NCBI GenBank assembly: GCA_032622095.1
Contig: CP136062.1
Coordinates: 200,168,828-200,232,827 of the forward strand
Direction of reading: 5' to 3'
Source of the DNA: Siphonodentalium dalli
Taxonomy: Eukaryota; Mollusca; Scaphopoda; Gadilida; Siphonodentaliidae
Length of the DNA stretch: 64,000 bases
The translations under genes and the position numbers were made by a program. How positions within the stretch are numbered: the first letter of the stretch is position 1; each line of letters starts with the position of its first letter. The notes below the pieces were generated by a model, which made no database searches, was not told the DNA's origin, and worked only from the letters and a program-made list of their open reading frames with translations. This document shows, one piece after another, positions 9,218 through 23,500 of this stretch.

Positions 9218-11955
9218 CCACATGTGTTTGAAAAATTGAAATGCAAAAGTTTTGTCTACAGCACCCGAGATTCCCAGGCGGTCACCCATCCAGGTACTAA
9301 CCGGGCTCGACGTTGCTTAACTTCGGTGATCGGACGAGAACCGGTGGTTTCAACGTGATATGGCCGTAGACATAAAGTCCCTGTAATTTAAACATCATAT
9401 GGCTCCACATCCACCTGTGTTTGAAAAATTGAAATGCAAAAGTTTTGTCTACAGCACCCGAGATTCCCAGGCGGTCACCCATCCAGGTACTAACCGGGCT
9501 CGACGTTGCTTAACTTCGGTGATCGGACGAGAACCGGTGGTTTCGACGTGATATGGCCGTAGACATAAAGTCCCTGTAATTTAAACATCATATGGCTCCA
9601 CATCCACCTGTGTTTGAAAAATTGAAATGCAAAAGTTTTGTCTACAGCACCCGAGATTCCCAGGCGGTCACCCATCCAGGTACTAACCGGGCTCGACGTT
9701 GCTTAACTTCGGTGATCGGACGAGAACCGGTGGTTTCAACGTGATATGGCCGTAGACATAAAGTCACTGTAATTTAAACATCATATGGCTCCACATCCAC
9801 CTGTGTTTGAAAAATTGAAATGCAAAAGTTTTGTCTACAGCACCCGAGATTCCCAGGCGGTCACCCATCCAGGTACTAACCGGGCTCGACGTTGCTTAAC
9901 TTCGGTGATCGGACGAGAACCGGTGGTTTCAACGTGATATGGCCGTAGACATAAAGTCCCTGTAATTTAAACATCATATGGCTCCACATCCACCTGTGTT
10001 TGAAAAATTGAAATGCAAAAGTTTTGTCTACAGCACCCGAGATTCCCAGCCGGTCACCCATCCAGGTACTAACCGGGCTCGACGTTGCTTAACTTCGGTG
10101 ATCGGACGAGAACCGGTGGTTTCAACGTGATATGGCCGTAGACATAAAGTCCCTGTAATTTAAACATCATATGGCTCCACATCCACCTGTGTTTGAAAAA
10201 TTGAAATGCAAAAGTTTTGTCTACAGCACCCGAGATTCCCAGGCGGTCACCCATCCAGGTACTAACCGGGCTCGACGTTGCTTAACTTCGGTGATCGGAC
10301 GAGAACCGGTGGTTTCAACGTGATATGGCCGTAGACATAAAGTCCCTGTAATTTAAACATCATATGGCTCCACATCCACCTGTGTTTGAAAAATTGAAAT
10401 GCAAAAGTTTTGTCTACAGCACCCGAGATTCCCAGGCGGTCACCCATCCAGGTACTAACCGGGCTCGACGTTGCTTAACTTCGGTGATCGGACGAGAACC
10501 GGTGGTTTCAACGTGATATGGCCGTAGACATAAAGTCCCTGTAATTTAAACATCATATGGCTCCACATCCACCTGTGTTTGAAAAATTGAAATGCAAAAG
10601 TTTTGTCTACAGCACCCGAGATTCCCAAGCGGTCACCCATCCAGGTACTAACCGGGCTCGACGTTGCTTAACTTCGGTGATCGGAGGAGAACCGGTGGTT
10701 TCAACGTGATATGGCCGTAGACATAAAGTCCCTGTAATTTAAACATCATATGGCTCCACATCCACCTGTGTTTGAAAAATTGAAATGCAAAAGTTTTGTC
10801 TACAGCACCCGAGATTCCCAGGCGGTCACCCATCCAGGTACTAACCGGGCTCGACGTTGCTTAACTTCGGTGATCGGACGAGAACCGGTGGTTTCAACGT
10901 GATGTGGTCGTAGACATAAAGTCCCTGTAATTTAAACATCATATGGCTCCACATCCACCTGTGTTTGAAAAATTGAAATGCAAAAGTTTTGTCTACAGCA
11001 CCCGAGATTCCCAGGCGGTCACCCATCCAGGTACTAACCCGGCTCGACTTTGCTTAACTTCGGTGATCGGACGAGAACCGGTGGTTTCAACGTGATATGG
11101 CCGTAGACATAAAGTCCCTGTAATTTAAACATCATATGGCTCCACATCCACCTGAGTTTGAAAAATTGAAATGCAAAAGTTTTGTCTACAGCACCCGAGA
11201 TTCCCAGGCGGTCACCCATCCAGGTACTAACCGGTCTCGACGTTGCTTAACTTCGGTGATCGGACGAGAACCGGTGGTTTCAACGTGATATGGCCGTAGA
11301 CATAAAGTCCCTGTAATTTAAACATCATATGGCTCCACATCCACCTGTGTTTGAAAAATTGAAATGCAAAAGTTTTGTCTACAGCACCCGAGATTCCCAG
11401 GCGGTCACCCATCCAGGTACTAACCGGGCTCGACGTTGCTTAACTTCGGTGATCGGACGAGAACCGGTGGTTTCAACGTGATATGGCCGTAGACATAAAG
11501 TCCCTGTAATTTAAACATCATATGGCTCCACATCCACCTGTGTTTGAAAAATTGAAATGCAAAAGTTTTGTCTACAGCACCCGAGATTCCCAGGCGGTCA
11601 CCCATCCAGGTACTAACCGGGCTCGACGTTGCTTAACTTCGGTGATCGGACGAGAACCGGTGGTTTCAACGTGATATGGCCGTAGACATAAAGTCCCTGT
11701 AATTTAAACATCATATGGCTCCACATCCACCTGTGTTTGAAAAATTGAAATGCAAAAGTTTTGTCTACAGCACCCGAGATTCCCAGGCGGTCACCCATCC
11801 AGGTACTAACCGGGCTCGACGTTGCTTAACTTCGGTGATCGGACGAGAACCGGTGGTTTCAACGTGATATGGCCGTAGACATAAAGTCCCTGTAATTTAA
11901 ACATCATATGGCTCCACATCCACCTGTGTTTGAAAAATTGAAATGCAAAAGTTTT

Positions 11956-12073
11956 GTCTACAGCACCCTAGATTCCCAGGCGGTCACCCATCCAGGTACT
12001 AACCGGGCTCGACGTTGCTTAACTTCGGTGATCGGACGAGAACCGGTGGTTTCAACGTGATATGGCCGTAAAC
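11956..12073 (-). rRNA. 5S rRNA gene, first of the GUUUAC variant class
   Basis: This 118-nt copy starts GUUUACGG instead of GUCUACGG (C3 to U) and has C105 to A near the 3' end. Most later members also have U112 to C (GCCGUAGAC end). C3 to U turns a C-G pair of helix I into U-G, and U112 to C turns the G7-U112 wobble into G-C, so helix I is kept. C105 to A removes a predicted G70-C105 pair of helix V. Members also share an upstream change (gaaattt on the plus strand). I find 26 such genes, with left ends 11956, 16395, 17552, 18903, 19480, 20831, 22180, 22757, 24108, 24685, 25071, 25648, 26999, 27964, 28929, 29894, 30859, 35721, 36883, 39998, 42906, 46574, 48309, 49660, 51783 and 53134. Confidence 0.9.
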
Positions 12074-13112
12074 ATAAAGTCCCTGAAATTTAAACATCAT
12101 ATGGCTCCACATCCACCTGTGTTTGAAAAATTGAAATGCAAAAGTTGTGTCTACAGCACCCGAGATTCCCAGGCGGTCACCCATCCAGGTACTAACCGGG
12201 CTCGACGTTGCTTATCTTCGGTGATCGGACGAGAACCGGTGGTTTCAACGTGATATGGCCGTAGACATAAAGTCCCTGTAATTTAAGCATCATATGGCTC
12301 CACATCCACCTGTGTTTGAAAAATTGAAATGCAAAAGTTTTGTCTACAGCACCCGAGATTCCCAGGCGGTCACCCATCCAGGTACTAACCCGGCTCGACT
12401 TTGCTTAACTTCGGTGATCGGACGAGAACCGGTGGTTTCAACGTGATATGGCCGTAGACATAAAGTCCCTGTAATTTAAACATCATATGGCTCCACATCC
12501 ACCTGTGTTTGAAAAATTGAAATGCAAAAGTTTTGTCTACAGCACCCGAGATTCCCAGGCGGTCACCCATCCAGGTACTAACCGGGCTCGACGTTGCTTA
12601 ACTTCGGTGATCGGACGAGAACCGGTGGTTTCAACGTGATATGGCCGTAGACATAAAGTCCCTGTAATTTAAACATCATATGGCTCCACATCCACCTGTG
12701 TTTGAAAAATTGAAATGCAAAAGTTTTGTCTACAGCACCCGAGATTCCCAGGCGGTCACCCATCCAGGTACTAACCGGGCTCGACGTTGCTTAACTTCGG
12801 TGATCGGACGAGAACCGGTGGTTTCAACGTGATATGGCCGTAGACATAAAGTCCCTGTAATAAACATCATATGGCTCCACATCCACCTGTGTTTGAAAAA
12901 TTGAAATGCAAAAGTTTTGTCTACAGCACCCGAGATTCCCAGGCGGTCACCCATCCAGGTACTAACCGGGCTCGACGTTGCTTAACTTCGGTGATCGGAC
13001 GAGAACCGGTGGTTTCAACGTGATATGGCCGTAGACATAAAGTCCCTGTAATTTAAAACATCATATGGCTCCACATCCACCTGTGTTTGAAAAATAGAAA
13101 TGCAAAAGTTTT

Positions 13113-13230
13113 GTCTACGGCACCCTAGATTCCCAGGCGGTCACCCATCCAGGTACTAACCGGGCTCGACGTTGCTTAACTTCGGTGATCGGACGAGAAC
13201 CGGTGGTTTCAACGTGATATGGCCGTAGAC
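13113..13230 (-). rRNA. 5S rRNA gene, hybrid between majority and variant class
   Basis: The 3' half carries the variant-class changes (GCCGUAGAC end and CUAGGG), but the 5' end is the majority GUCUACGG. The gene at 38241-38358 is a similar hybrid. Such mosaics are expected from gene conversion or crossover inside the 5S gene. Confidence 0.85.
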
Positions 13231-13655
13231 ATAAAGTCCCTGTAATTTAAACATCATATGGCTCCACATCCACCTGTGTTTGAAAAATTGAAATGCAAAA
13301 GTTTTGTCTACAGCACCCGAGATTCCCAGGCGGTCACCCATCCAGGTACTAACCGGGCTCGACGTTGCTTAACTTCGGTGATCGGACGAGAACCGGTGGT
13401 TTCAACGTGATATGGCCGTAGACATAAAGTCCCTGTAATTTAAACATCATATGGCTCCACATCCACCTGTGTTTGAAAAATTGAAATGCAAAAGTTTTGT
13501 CTACAGCACCCGAGATTCCCAGGCGGTCACCCATCCAGGTACTAACCGGGCTCGACGTTGCTTAACTTCGGTGATCGGACGAGAACCGGTGGTTTCAACG
13601 TGATATGGCCGTAGACATAAAGTCCCTGTAATTTAAACATCATATGGCTCCACAT

Positions 13656-16600
13656 CCACATGTGTTTGAAAAATTGAAATGCAAAAGTTTTGTCTACAGC
13701 ACCCGAGATTCCCAGGCGGTCACCCATCCAGGTACTAACCGGGCTCGACGTTGCTTAACTTCGGTGATCGGACGAGAACCGGTGGTTTCAACGTGATATG
13801 GCCGTAGACATAAAGTCCCTGTAATTTAAACATCATATGGCTCCACATCCACCTGTGTTTGAAAAATTGAAATGCAAAAGTTTTGTCTACAGCACCCGAG
13901 ATTCCCAGGCGGTCACCCATCCAGGTACTAACCGGGCTCGACGTTGCTTAACTTCGGTGATCGGACGAGAACCGGTGGTTTCGACGTGATATGGCCGTAG
14001 ACATAAAGTCCCTGTAATTTAAACATCATATGGCTCCACATCCACCTGTGTTTGAAAAATTGAAATGCAAAAGTTTTGTCTACAGCACCCGAGATTCCCA
14101 GGCGGTCACCCATCCAGGTACTAACCGGGCTCGACGTTGCTTAACTTCGGTGATCGGACGAGAACCGGTGGTTTCAACGTGATATGGCCGTAGACATAAA
14201 GTCACTGTAATTTAAACATCATATGGCTCCACATCCACCTGTGTTTGAAAAATTGAAATGCAAAAGTTTTGTCTACAGCACCCGAGATTCCCAGGCGGTC
14301 ACCCATCCAGGTACTAACCGGGCTCGACGTTGCTTAACTTCGGTGATTGGACGAGAACCGGTGGTTTCAACGTGATATGGCCGTAGACATAAAGTCCCTG
14401 TAATTTAAACATCATATGGCTCCACATCCACCTGTGTTTGAAAAATTGAAATGCAAAAGTTTTGTCTACAGCACCCGAGATTCCCAGCCGGTCACCCATC
14501 CAGGTACTAACCGGGCTCGACGTTGCTTAACTTCGGTGATCGGACGAGAACCGGTGGTTTCAACGTGATATGGCCGTAGACATAAAGTCCCTGTAATTTA
14601 AACATCATATGGCTCCACATCCACCTGTGTTTGAAAAATTGAAATGCAAAAGTTTTGTCTACAGCACCCGAGATTCCCAGGCGGTCACCCATCCAGGTAC
14701 TAACCGGGCTCGACGTTGCTTAACTTCGGTGATCGGACGAGAACCGGTGGTTTCAACGTGATATGGCCGTAGACATAAAGTCCCTGTAATTTAAACATCA
14801 TATGGCTCCACATCCACCTGTGTTTGAAAAATTGAAATGCAAAAGTTTTGTCTACAGCACCCGAGATTCCCAGGCGGTCACCCATCCAGGTACTAACCGG
14901 GCTCGACGTTGCTTAACTTCGGTGATCGGACGAGAACCGGTGGTTTCAACGTGATATGGCCGTAGACATAAAGTCCCTGTAATTTAAACATCATATGGCT
15001 CCACATCCACCTGTGTTTGAAAAATTGAAATGCAAAAGTTTTGTCTACAGCACCCGAGATTCCCAAGCGGTCACCCATCCAGGTACTAACCGGGCTCGAC
15101 GTTGCTTAACTTCGGTGATCGGAGGAGAACCGGTGGTTTCAACGTGATATGGCCGTAGACATAACGTCCCTGTAATTTAAACATCATATGGCTCCACATC
15201 CACCTGTGTTTGAAAAATTGAAATGCAAAAGTTTTGTCTACAGCACCCGAGATTCCCAGGCGGTCACCCATCCAGGTACTAACCGGGCTCGACGTTGCTT
15301 AACTTCGGTGATCGGACGAGAACCGGTGGTTTCAACGTGATGTGGTCGTAGACATAAAGTCCCTGTAATTTAAACATCATATGGCTCCACATCCACCTGT
15401 GTTTGAAAAATTGAAATGCAAAAGTTTTGTCTACAGCACCCGAGATTCCCAGGCGGTCACCCATCCAGGTACTAACCCGGCTCGACTTTGCTTAACTTCG
15501 GTGATCGGACGAGAACCGGTGGTTTCAACGTGATATGGCCGTAGACATAAAGTCCCTGTAATTTAAACATCATATGGCTCCACATCCACCTGAGTTTGAA
15601 AAATTGAAATGCAAAAGTTTTGTCTACAGCACCCGAGATTCCCAGGCGGTCACCCATCCAGGTACTAACCGGTCTCGACGTTGCTTAACTTCGGTGATCG
15701 GACGAGAACCGGTGGTTTCAACGTGATATGGCCGTAGACATAAAGTCCCTGTAATTTAAACATCATATGGCTCCACATCCACCTGTGTTTGAAAAATTGA
15801 AATGCAAAAGTTTTGTCTACAGCACCCGAGATTCCCAGGCGGTCACCCATCCAGGTACTAACCGGGCTCGACGTTGCTTAACTTCGGTGATCGGACGAGA
15901 ACCGGTGGTTTCCACGTGATATGGGCCGTAGACATAAAGTCCCTGTAATTTAAACATCATATGGCTCCACATCCACCTGTGTTTGAAAAATTGAAATGCA
16001 AAAGTTTTGTCTACAGCACCCGAGATTCCCAGGCGGTCACCCATCCAGGTACTAACCGGGCTCGACGTTGCTTAACTTCGGTGATCGGACGAGAACCGGT
16101 GGTTTCAACGTGATATGGCCGTAGACATAAAGTCCCTGTAATTTAAACATCATATGGCTCCACATCCACCTGTGTTTGAAAAATTGAAATGCAAAAGTTT
16201 TGTCTACAGCACCCGAGATTCCCAGGCGGTCACCCATCCAGGTACTAACCGGGCTCGACGTTGCTTAACTTCGGTGATCGGACGAGAACCGGTGGTTTCA
16301 ACGTGATATGGCCGTAGACATAAAGTCCCTGTAATTTAAACATCATATGGCTCCACATCCACCTGTGTTTGAAAAATTGAAATGCAAATGTTTTGTCTAC
16401 AGCACCCTAGATTCCCAGGCGGTCACCCATCCAGGTACTAACCGGGCTCGACGTTGCTTAACTTCGGTGATCGGACGAGAACCGGTGGTTTCAACGTGAT
16501 ATGGCCGTAAACATAAAGTCCCTGAAATTTAAACATCATATGGCTCCACATCCACCTGTGTTTGAAAAATTGAAATGCAAAAGTTGTGTCTACAGCACCC

Positions 16601-17580
16601 GAGATTCCCAGGCGGTCACCCATCCAGGTACTAACCGGGCTCGACGTTGCTTAACTTCGGTGATCGGACGAGAACCGGTGGTTTCAACGTGATATGGCCG
16701 TAGACATAAAGTCCCTGTAATTTAAGCATCATATGGCTCCACATCCACCTGTGTTTGAAAAATTGAAATGCAAAAGTTTTGTCTACAGCACCCGAGATTC
16801 CCAGGCGGTCACCCATCCAGGTACTAACCCGGCTCGACTTTTGCTTAACTTCGGTGATCGGACGAGAACCGGTGGTTTCAACGTGATATGGCCGTAGACA
16901 TAAAGTCCCTGTAATTTAAACATCATATGGCTCCACATCCACCTGTGTTTGAAAAATTGAAATGCAAAAGTTTTGTCTACAGCACCCGAGATTCCCAGGC
17001 GGTCACCCATCCAGGTACTAACCGGGCTCGACGTTGCTTAACTTCGGTGATCGGACGAGAACCGGTGGTTTCAACGTGATATGGCCGTAGACATAAAGTC
17101 CCTGTAATTTAAACATCATATGGCTCCACATCCACCTGTGTTTGAAAAATTGAAATGCAAAAGTTTTGTCTACAGCACCCGAGATTCCCAGGCGGTCACC
17201 CATCCAGGTACTAACCGGGCTCGACGTTGCTTAACTTCGGTGATCGGACGAGAACCGGTGGTTTCAACGTGATATGGCCGTAGACATAAAGTCCCTGTAA
17301 TAAACATCATATGGCTCCACATCCACCTGTGTTTGAAAAATTGAAATGCAAAAGTTTTGTCTACAGCACCCGAGATTCCCAGGCGGTCACCCATCCAGGT
17401 ACTAACCGGGCTCGACGTTGCTTAACTTCGGTGATCGGACGAGAACCGGTGGTTTCAACGTGATATGGCCGTAGACATAAAGTCCCTGTAATTTAAACAT
17501 CATATGGCTCCACATCCACCTGTGTTTGAAAAATTGAAATGCAAAAGTTTTGTCTACGGCACCCTAGATTCCCAGGCGGT
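13656..17580 (-). repeat. 23-unit higher-order repeat, second (incomplete) copy
   Basis: The variant order of 9218-13655 is repeated: catgtg at 13656, tttcgacg at 13981, agtcactg, cagccgg, ccaagcgg at about 15063, ggaggag, gatgtggtcg at 15340, acccggctcgacttt, ctgagtttg and gtaataaac at 17297. Private changes in this copy include gtgattgg (14343), ataacgtcc (15162), tttccacg (15909) and one extra t at 16837. The match fades around 17.5 kb, where the 10-unit repeat takes over. Confidence 0.78.
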
Positions 17581-20500
17581 CACCCATCCAGGTACTAACC
17601 GGGCTCGACGTTGCTTAACTTCGGTGATCGGACGAGAACCGGTGGTTTCAACGTGATATGGCCGTAAACATAAAGTCCCTGAAATTTAAACATCATATGG
17701 CTCCACATCCACCTGTGTTTGAAAAATTGAAATGCAAAAGTTGTGTCTACAGCACCCGAGATTCCCAGGCGGTCACCCATCCAGGTACTAACCGGGCTCG
17801 ACGTTGCTTAACTTCGGTGATCGGACGAGAACCGGTGGTTTCAACGTGATATGGCCGTAGACATAAAGTCCCTGTAATTTAAGCATCATATGGCTCCACA
17901 TCCACCTGTGTTTGAAAAATTGAAATGCAAAAGTTTTGTCTACAGCACCCGAGATTCCCAGGCGGTCACCCATCCAGGTACTAACCCGGCTCGACTTTGC
18001 TTAACTTCGGTGATCGGACGAGAACCGGTGGTTTCAACGTGATATGGCCGTAGACATAAAGTCCCTGTAATTTAAACATCATATGGCTCCACATCCACCT
18101 GTGTTTGAAAAATTGAAATGCAAAAGTTTTGTCTACAGCACCCGAGATTCCCAGGCGGTCACCCATCCAGGTACTAACCGGTCTCGACGTTGCTTAACTT
18201 CGGTGATCGGACGAGAACCGGTGGTTTCAACGTGATATGGCCGTAGACATAAAGTCCCTTTAATTTTAACATCATATGGCTCTACATCCACCTGTGTTTG
18301 AAAAATTGAAATGCAAAAGTTTTGTCTACAGCACCCGAGATTCCCAGGCGGTCACCCATCCAGGTACTAACCGGGCTCGACGTTGCTTAACTTCGGTGAT
18401 CGGACGAGAACCGGTGGTTTCAACGTGATATGGCCGTAGACATAAAGTCCCTGTAATTTAAACATCATATGGCTCCACATCCACCTGTGTTTGAAAAATT
18501 GAAATGCAAAAGTTTTGTCTACAGCACCCGAGATTCCCAGGCGGTCACCCATCCAGGTACTAACCGGGCTCGACGTTGCTTAACTTCGGTGATCGGACGA
18601 GAACCGGTGGTTTCAACGTGATATGGCCGTAGACATAAAGTCCCTGTAATTTAAACATCATATGGCTCCACGTCCACCTGTGTTTGAAAAATTGAAATGC
18701 AAAAGTTTTGTCTACAGCACCCGAGATTCCCAGGCGGTCACCCATCCAGGTACTAACCGGGCTCGACGTTGCTTAACTTCGGTGATCGGACGAGAACCGG
18801 TGGTTTCAACGTGATATGGCCGTAGACATAAAGTCCCTGTAATTTAAACATCATATGGCTCCACATCCACCTGTGTTTGAAAAATTGAAATGCAAAAGTT
18901 TTGTCTACGGCACCCTAGATTCCCAGGCGGTCACCCATCCAGGTACTAACCGGGCTCGACGTTGCTTAACTTCGGTGATCGGACGAGAACCGGTGGTTTC
19001 AACGTGATATGGCCGTAAACATAAAGTCCCTGAAATTTAAACATCATATGGCTCCACATCCACCTGTGTTTGAAAAATTGAAATGCAAAAGTTTTGTCTA
19101 CAGCACCCGAGATTCCCAGGCGGTCACCCATCCATGTACTAACCGGGCTCGACGTTGCTTAACTTCGGTGATCGGACGAGAACCGGTGGTTTCAACGTGA
19201 TATGGCCGTAGACATAAAGTCCCTGTAATAAACATCATATGGCTCCACATCCACCTGTGTTTGAAAAATTGAAATGCAAAAGTTTTGTCTACAGCACCCG
19301 AGATTCCCAGGCGGTCACCCATCCAGGTACTAACCGGGCTCGACGTTGCTTAACTTCGGTGATCGGACGAGAACCGGTGGTTTCAACGTGATATGGCCGT
19401 AGACATAAAGTCCCTGTAATTTAAACATCATATGGCTCCACATCCACCTGTGTTTGAAAAATTGAAATGCAAAAGTTTTGTCTACGGCACCCTAGATTCC
19501 CAGGCGGTCACCCATCCAGGTACTAACCGGGCTCGACGTTGCTTAACTTCGGTGATCGGACGAGAACCGGTGGTTTCAACGTGATATGGCCGTAAACATA
19601 AAGTCCCTGAAATTTAAACATCATATGGCTCCACATCCACCTGTGTTTGAAAAATTGAAATGCAAAAGTTGTGTCTACAGCACCCGAGATTCCCAGGCGG
19701 TCACCCATCCAGGTACTAACCGGGCTCGACGTTGCTTAACTTCGGTGATCGGACGAGAACCGGTGGTTTCAACGTGATATGGCCGTAGACATAAAGTCCC
19801 TGTAATTTAAGCATCATATGGCTCCACATCCACCTGTGTTTGAAAAATTGAAATGCAAAAGTTTTGTCTACAGCACCCGAGATTCCCAGGCGGTCACCCA
19901 TCCAGGTACTAACCCGGCTCGACTTTGCTTAACTTCGGTGATCGGACGAGAACCGGTGGTTTCAACGTGATATGGCCGTAGACATAAAGTCCCTGTAATT
20001 TGAACATCATATGGCTCCACATCCACCTGTGTTTGAAAAATTGAAATGCAAAAGTTTTGTCTACAGCACCCGAGATTCCCAGGCGGTCACCCATCCAGGT
20101 ACTAACCGGTCTCGACGTTGCTTAACTTCGGTGATCGGACGAGAACCGGTGGTTTCAACGTGATATGGCCGTAGACATAAAGTCCCTTTAATTTTAACAT
20201 CATATGGCTCTACATCCACCTGTGTTTGAAAAATTGAAATGCAAAAGTTTTGTCTACAGCACCCGAGATTCCCAGGCGGTCACCCATCCAGGTACTAACC
20301 GGGCTCGACGTTGCTTAACTTCGGTGATCGGACGAGAACCGGTGGTTTCAACGTGATATGGCCGTAGACATAAAGTCCCTGTAATTTAAACATCATATGG
20401 CTCCACATCCACCTGTGTTTGAAAAATTGAAATGCAAAAGTTTTGTCTACAGCACCCGAGATTCCCAGGCGGTCACCCATCCAGGTACTAACCGGGCTCG

Positions 20501-23500
20501 ACGTTGCTTAACTTCGGTGATCGGACGAGAACCGGTGGTTTCAACGTGATATGGCCGTAGACATAAAGTCCCTGTAATTTAAACATCATATGGCTCCACG
20601 TCCACCTGTGTTTGAAAAATTGAAATGCAAAAGTTTTGTCTACAGCACCCGAGATTCCCAGGCGGTCACCCATCCAGGTACTAACCGGGCTCGACGTTGC
20701 TTAACTTCGGTGATCGGACGAGAACCGGTGGTTTCAACGTGATATGGCCGTAGACATAAAGTCCCTGTAATTTAAACATCATATGGCTCCACATCCACCT
20801 GTGTTTGAAAAATTGAAATGCAAAAGTTTTGTCTACGGCACCCTAGATTCCCAGGCGGTCACCCATCCAGGTACTAACCGGGCTCGACGTTGCTTAACTT
20901 CGGTGATCGGACGAGAACCGGTGGTTTCAACGTGATATGGCCGTAAACATAAAGTCCCTGAAATTTAAACATCATATGGCTCCACATCCACCTGTGTTTG
21001 AAAAATTGAAATGCAAAAGTTTTGTCTACAGCACCCGAGATTCCCAGGCGGTCACCCATCCAGGTACTAACCGGGCTCGACGTTGCTTAACTTCGGTGAT
21101 CGGACGAGAACCGGTGGTTTCAACGTGATATGGCCGTAGACATAAAGTCCCTGTAATAAACATCATATGGCTCCACATCCACCTGTGTTTGAAAAATTGA
21201 AATGCAAAAGTTTTGTCTACAGAACCCGAGATTCCCAGGCGGTCACCCATCCAGGTACTAACCCGGCTCGACTTTGCTTAACTTCGGTGATCGGACGAGA
21301 ACCGGTGGTTTCAACGTGATATGGCCGTAGACATAAAGTCCCTGTAATTTAAACATCATATGGCTCCACATCCACCTGTGTTTGAAAAATTGAAATGCAA
21401 AAGTTTTGTCTACAGCACCCGAGATTCCCAGGCGGTCACCCATCCAGGTACTAACCGGTCTCGACGTTGCTTAACTTCGGTGATCGGACGAGAACCGGTG
21501 GTTTCAACGTGATATGGCCGTAGACATAAAGTCCCTTTAATTTTAACATCATATGGCTCTACATCCACCTGTGTTTGAAAAATTGAAATGCAAAAGTTTT
21601 GTCTACAGCACCCGAGATTCCCAGGCGGTCACCCATCCAGGTACTAACCGGACTCGACGTTGCTTAACTTCGGTGATCGGACGAGAACCGGTGGTTTCAA
21701 CGTGATATGGCCGTAGACATAAAGTCCCTGTAATTTAAACATCATATGGCTCCACATCCACCTGTGTTTGAAAAATTGAAATGCAAAAGTTTTGTCTACA
21801 GCACCCGAGATTCCCAGGCGGTCACCCATCCAGGTACTAACCGGGCTCGACGTTGCTTAACTTCGGTGATCGGACGAGAACCGGTGGTTTCAACGTGATA
21901 TGGCCGTAGACATAAAGTCCCTGTAATTTAAACATCATATGGCTCCACGTCCACCTGTGTTTGAAAAATTGAAATGCAAAAGTTTTGTCTACAGCACCCG
22001 AGATTCCCAGGCGGTCACCCATCCAGGTACTAACCGGGCTCGACGTTGCTTAACTTCGGTGATCGGACGAGAACCGGTGGTTTCAACGTGATATGGCCGT
22101 AGACATAAAGTCCCTGTAATTTAAACATCATATGGCTCCACATCCACCTGTGTTTGAAAAATTGAAATGCAAAAGTTTTGTCTACGGCACCCTAGATTCC
22201 CAGGCGGTCACCCATCCAGGTACTAACCGGGCTCGACGTTGCTTAACTTCGGTGATCGGACGAGAACCGGTGGTTTCAACGTGATATGGCCGTAAACATA
22301 AAGTCCCTGAAATTTAAACATCATATGGCTCCACATCCACCTGTGTTTGAAAAATTGAAATGCAAAAGTTTTGTCTACAGCACCCGAGATTCCCAGGCGG
22401 TCACCCATCCAGGTACTAACCGGGCTCGACGTTGCTTAACTTCGGTGATCGGACGAGAACCGGTGGTTTCAACGTGATATGGCCGTAGACATAAAGTCCC
22501 TGTAATAAACATCATATGGCTCCACATCCACCTGTGTTTGAAAAATTGAAATGCAAAAGTTTTGTCTACAGCACCCGAGATTCCCAGGCGGTCACCCATC
22601 CAGGTACTAACCGGGCTCGACGTTGCTTAACTTCGGTGATCGGACGAGAACCGGTGGTTTCAACGTGATATGGCCGTAGACATAAAGTCCCTGTAATTTA
22701 AACATCATATGGCTCCACATCCACCTGTGTTTGAAAAATTGAAATGCAAAAGTTTTGTCTACGGCACCCTAGATTCCCAGGCGGTCACCCATCCAGGTAC
22801 TAACCGGGCTCGACGTTGCTTAACTTCGGTGATCGGACGAGAACCGGTGGTTTCAACGTGATATGGCCGTAAACATAAAGTCCCTGAAATTTAAACATCA
22901 TATGGCTCCACATCCACCTGTGTTTGAAAAATTGAAATGCAAAAGTTGTGTCTACAGCACCCGAGATTCCCAGGCGGTCACCCATCCAGGTACTAACCGG
23001 GCTCGACGTTGCTTAACTTCGGTGATCGGACGAGAACCGGTGGTTTCAACGTGATATGGCCGTAGACATAAAGTCCCTGTAATTTAAGCATCATATGGCT
23101 CCACATCCACCTGTGTTTGAAAAATTGAAATGCAAAAGTTTTGTCTACAGCACCCGAGATTCCCAGGCGGTCACCCATCCAGGTACTAACCCGGCTCGAC
23201 TTTGCTTAACTTCGGTGATCGGACGAGAACCGGTGGTTTCAACGTGATATGGCCGTAGACATAAAGTCCCTGTAATTTAAACATCATATGGCTCCACATC
23301 CACCTGTGTTTGAAAAATTGAAATGCAAAAGTTTTGTCTACAGCACCCGAGATTCCCAGGCGGTCACCCATCCAGGTACTAACCGGTCTCGACGTTGCTT
23401 AACTTCGGTGATCGGACGAGAACCGGTGGTTTCAACGTGATATGGCCGTAGACATAAAGTCCCTTTAATTTTAACATCATATGGCTCTACATCCACCTGT

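Larger units (their letters stand above)
9218..13655 (-). repeat. 23-unit higher-order repeat, first copy
   Basis: About 23 5S units are defined by an ordered set of rare variants: catccacatgtg (9218), tttcgacgtg (9543), agtcactgtaa (9764), cagccggtc (10048), ccaagcgg (10625), ggaggagaacc (10684), gatgtggtcg (10902), acccggctcgactttg (11038), ctgagtttg (11152), ccggtctcg (11232), accctag (about 11965), gtaaac (about 12068), taagcat (about 12284) and gtaataaac (12857). The series restarts at 13656, a distance of about 4438 bp. Edges are estimated by eye. Confidence 0.8.
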
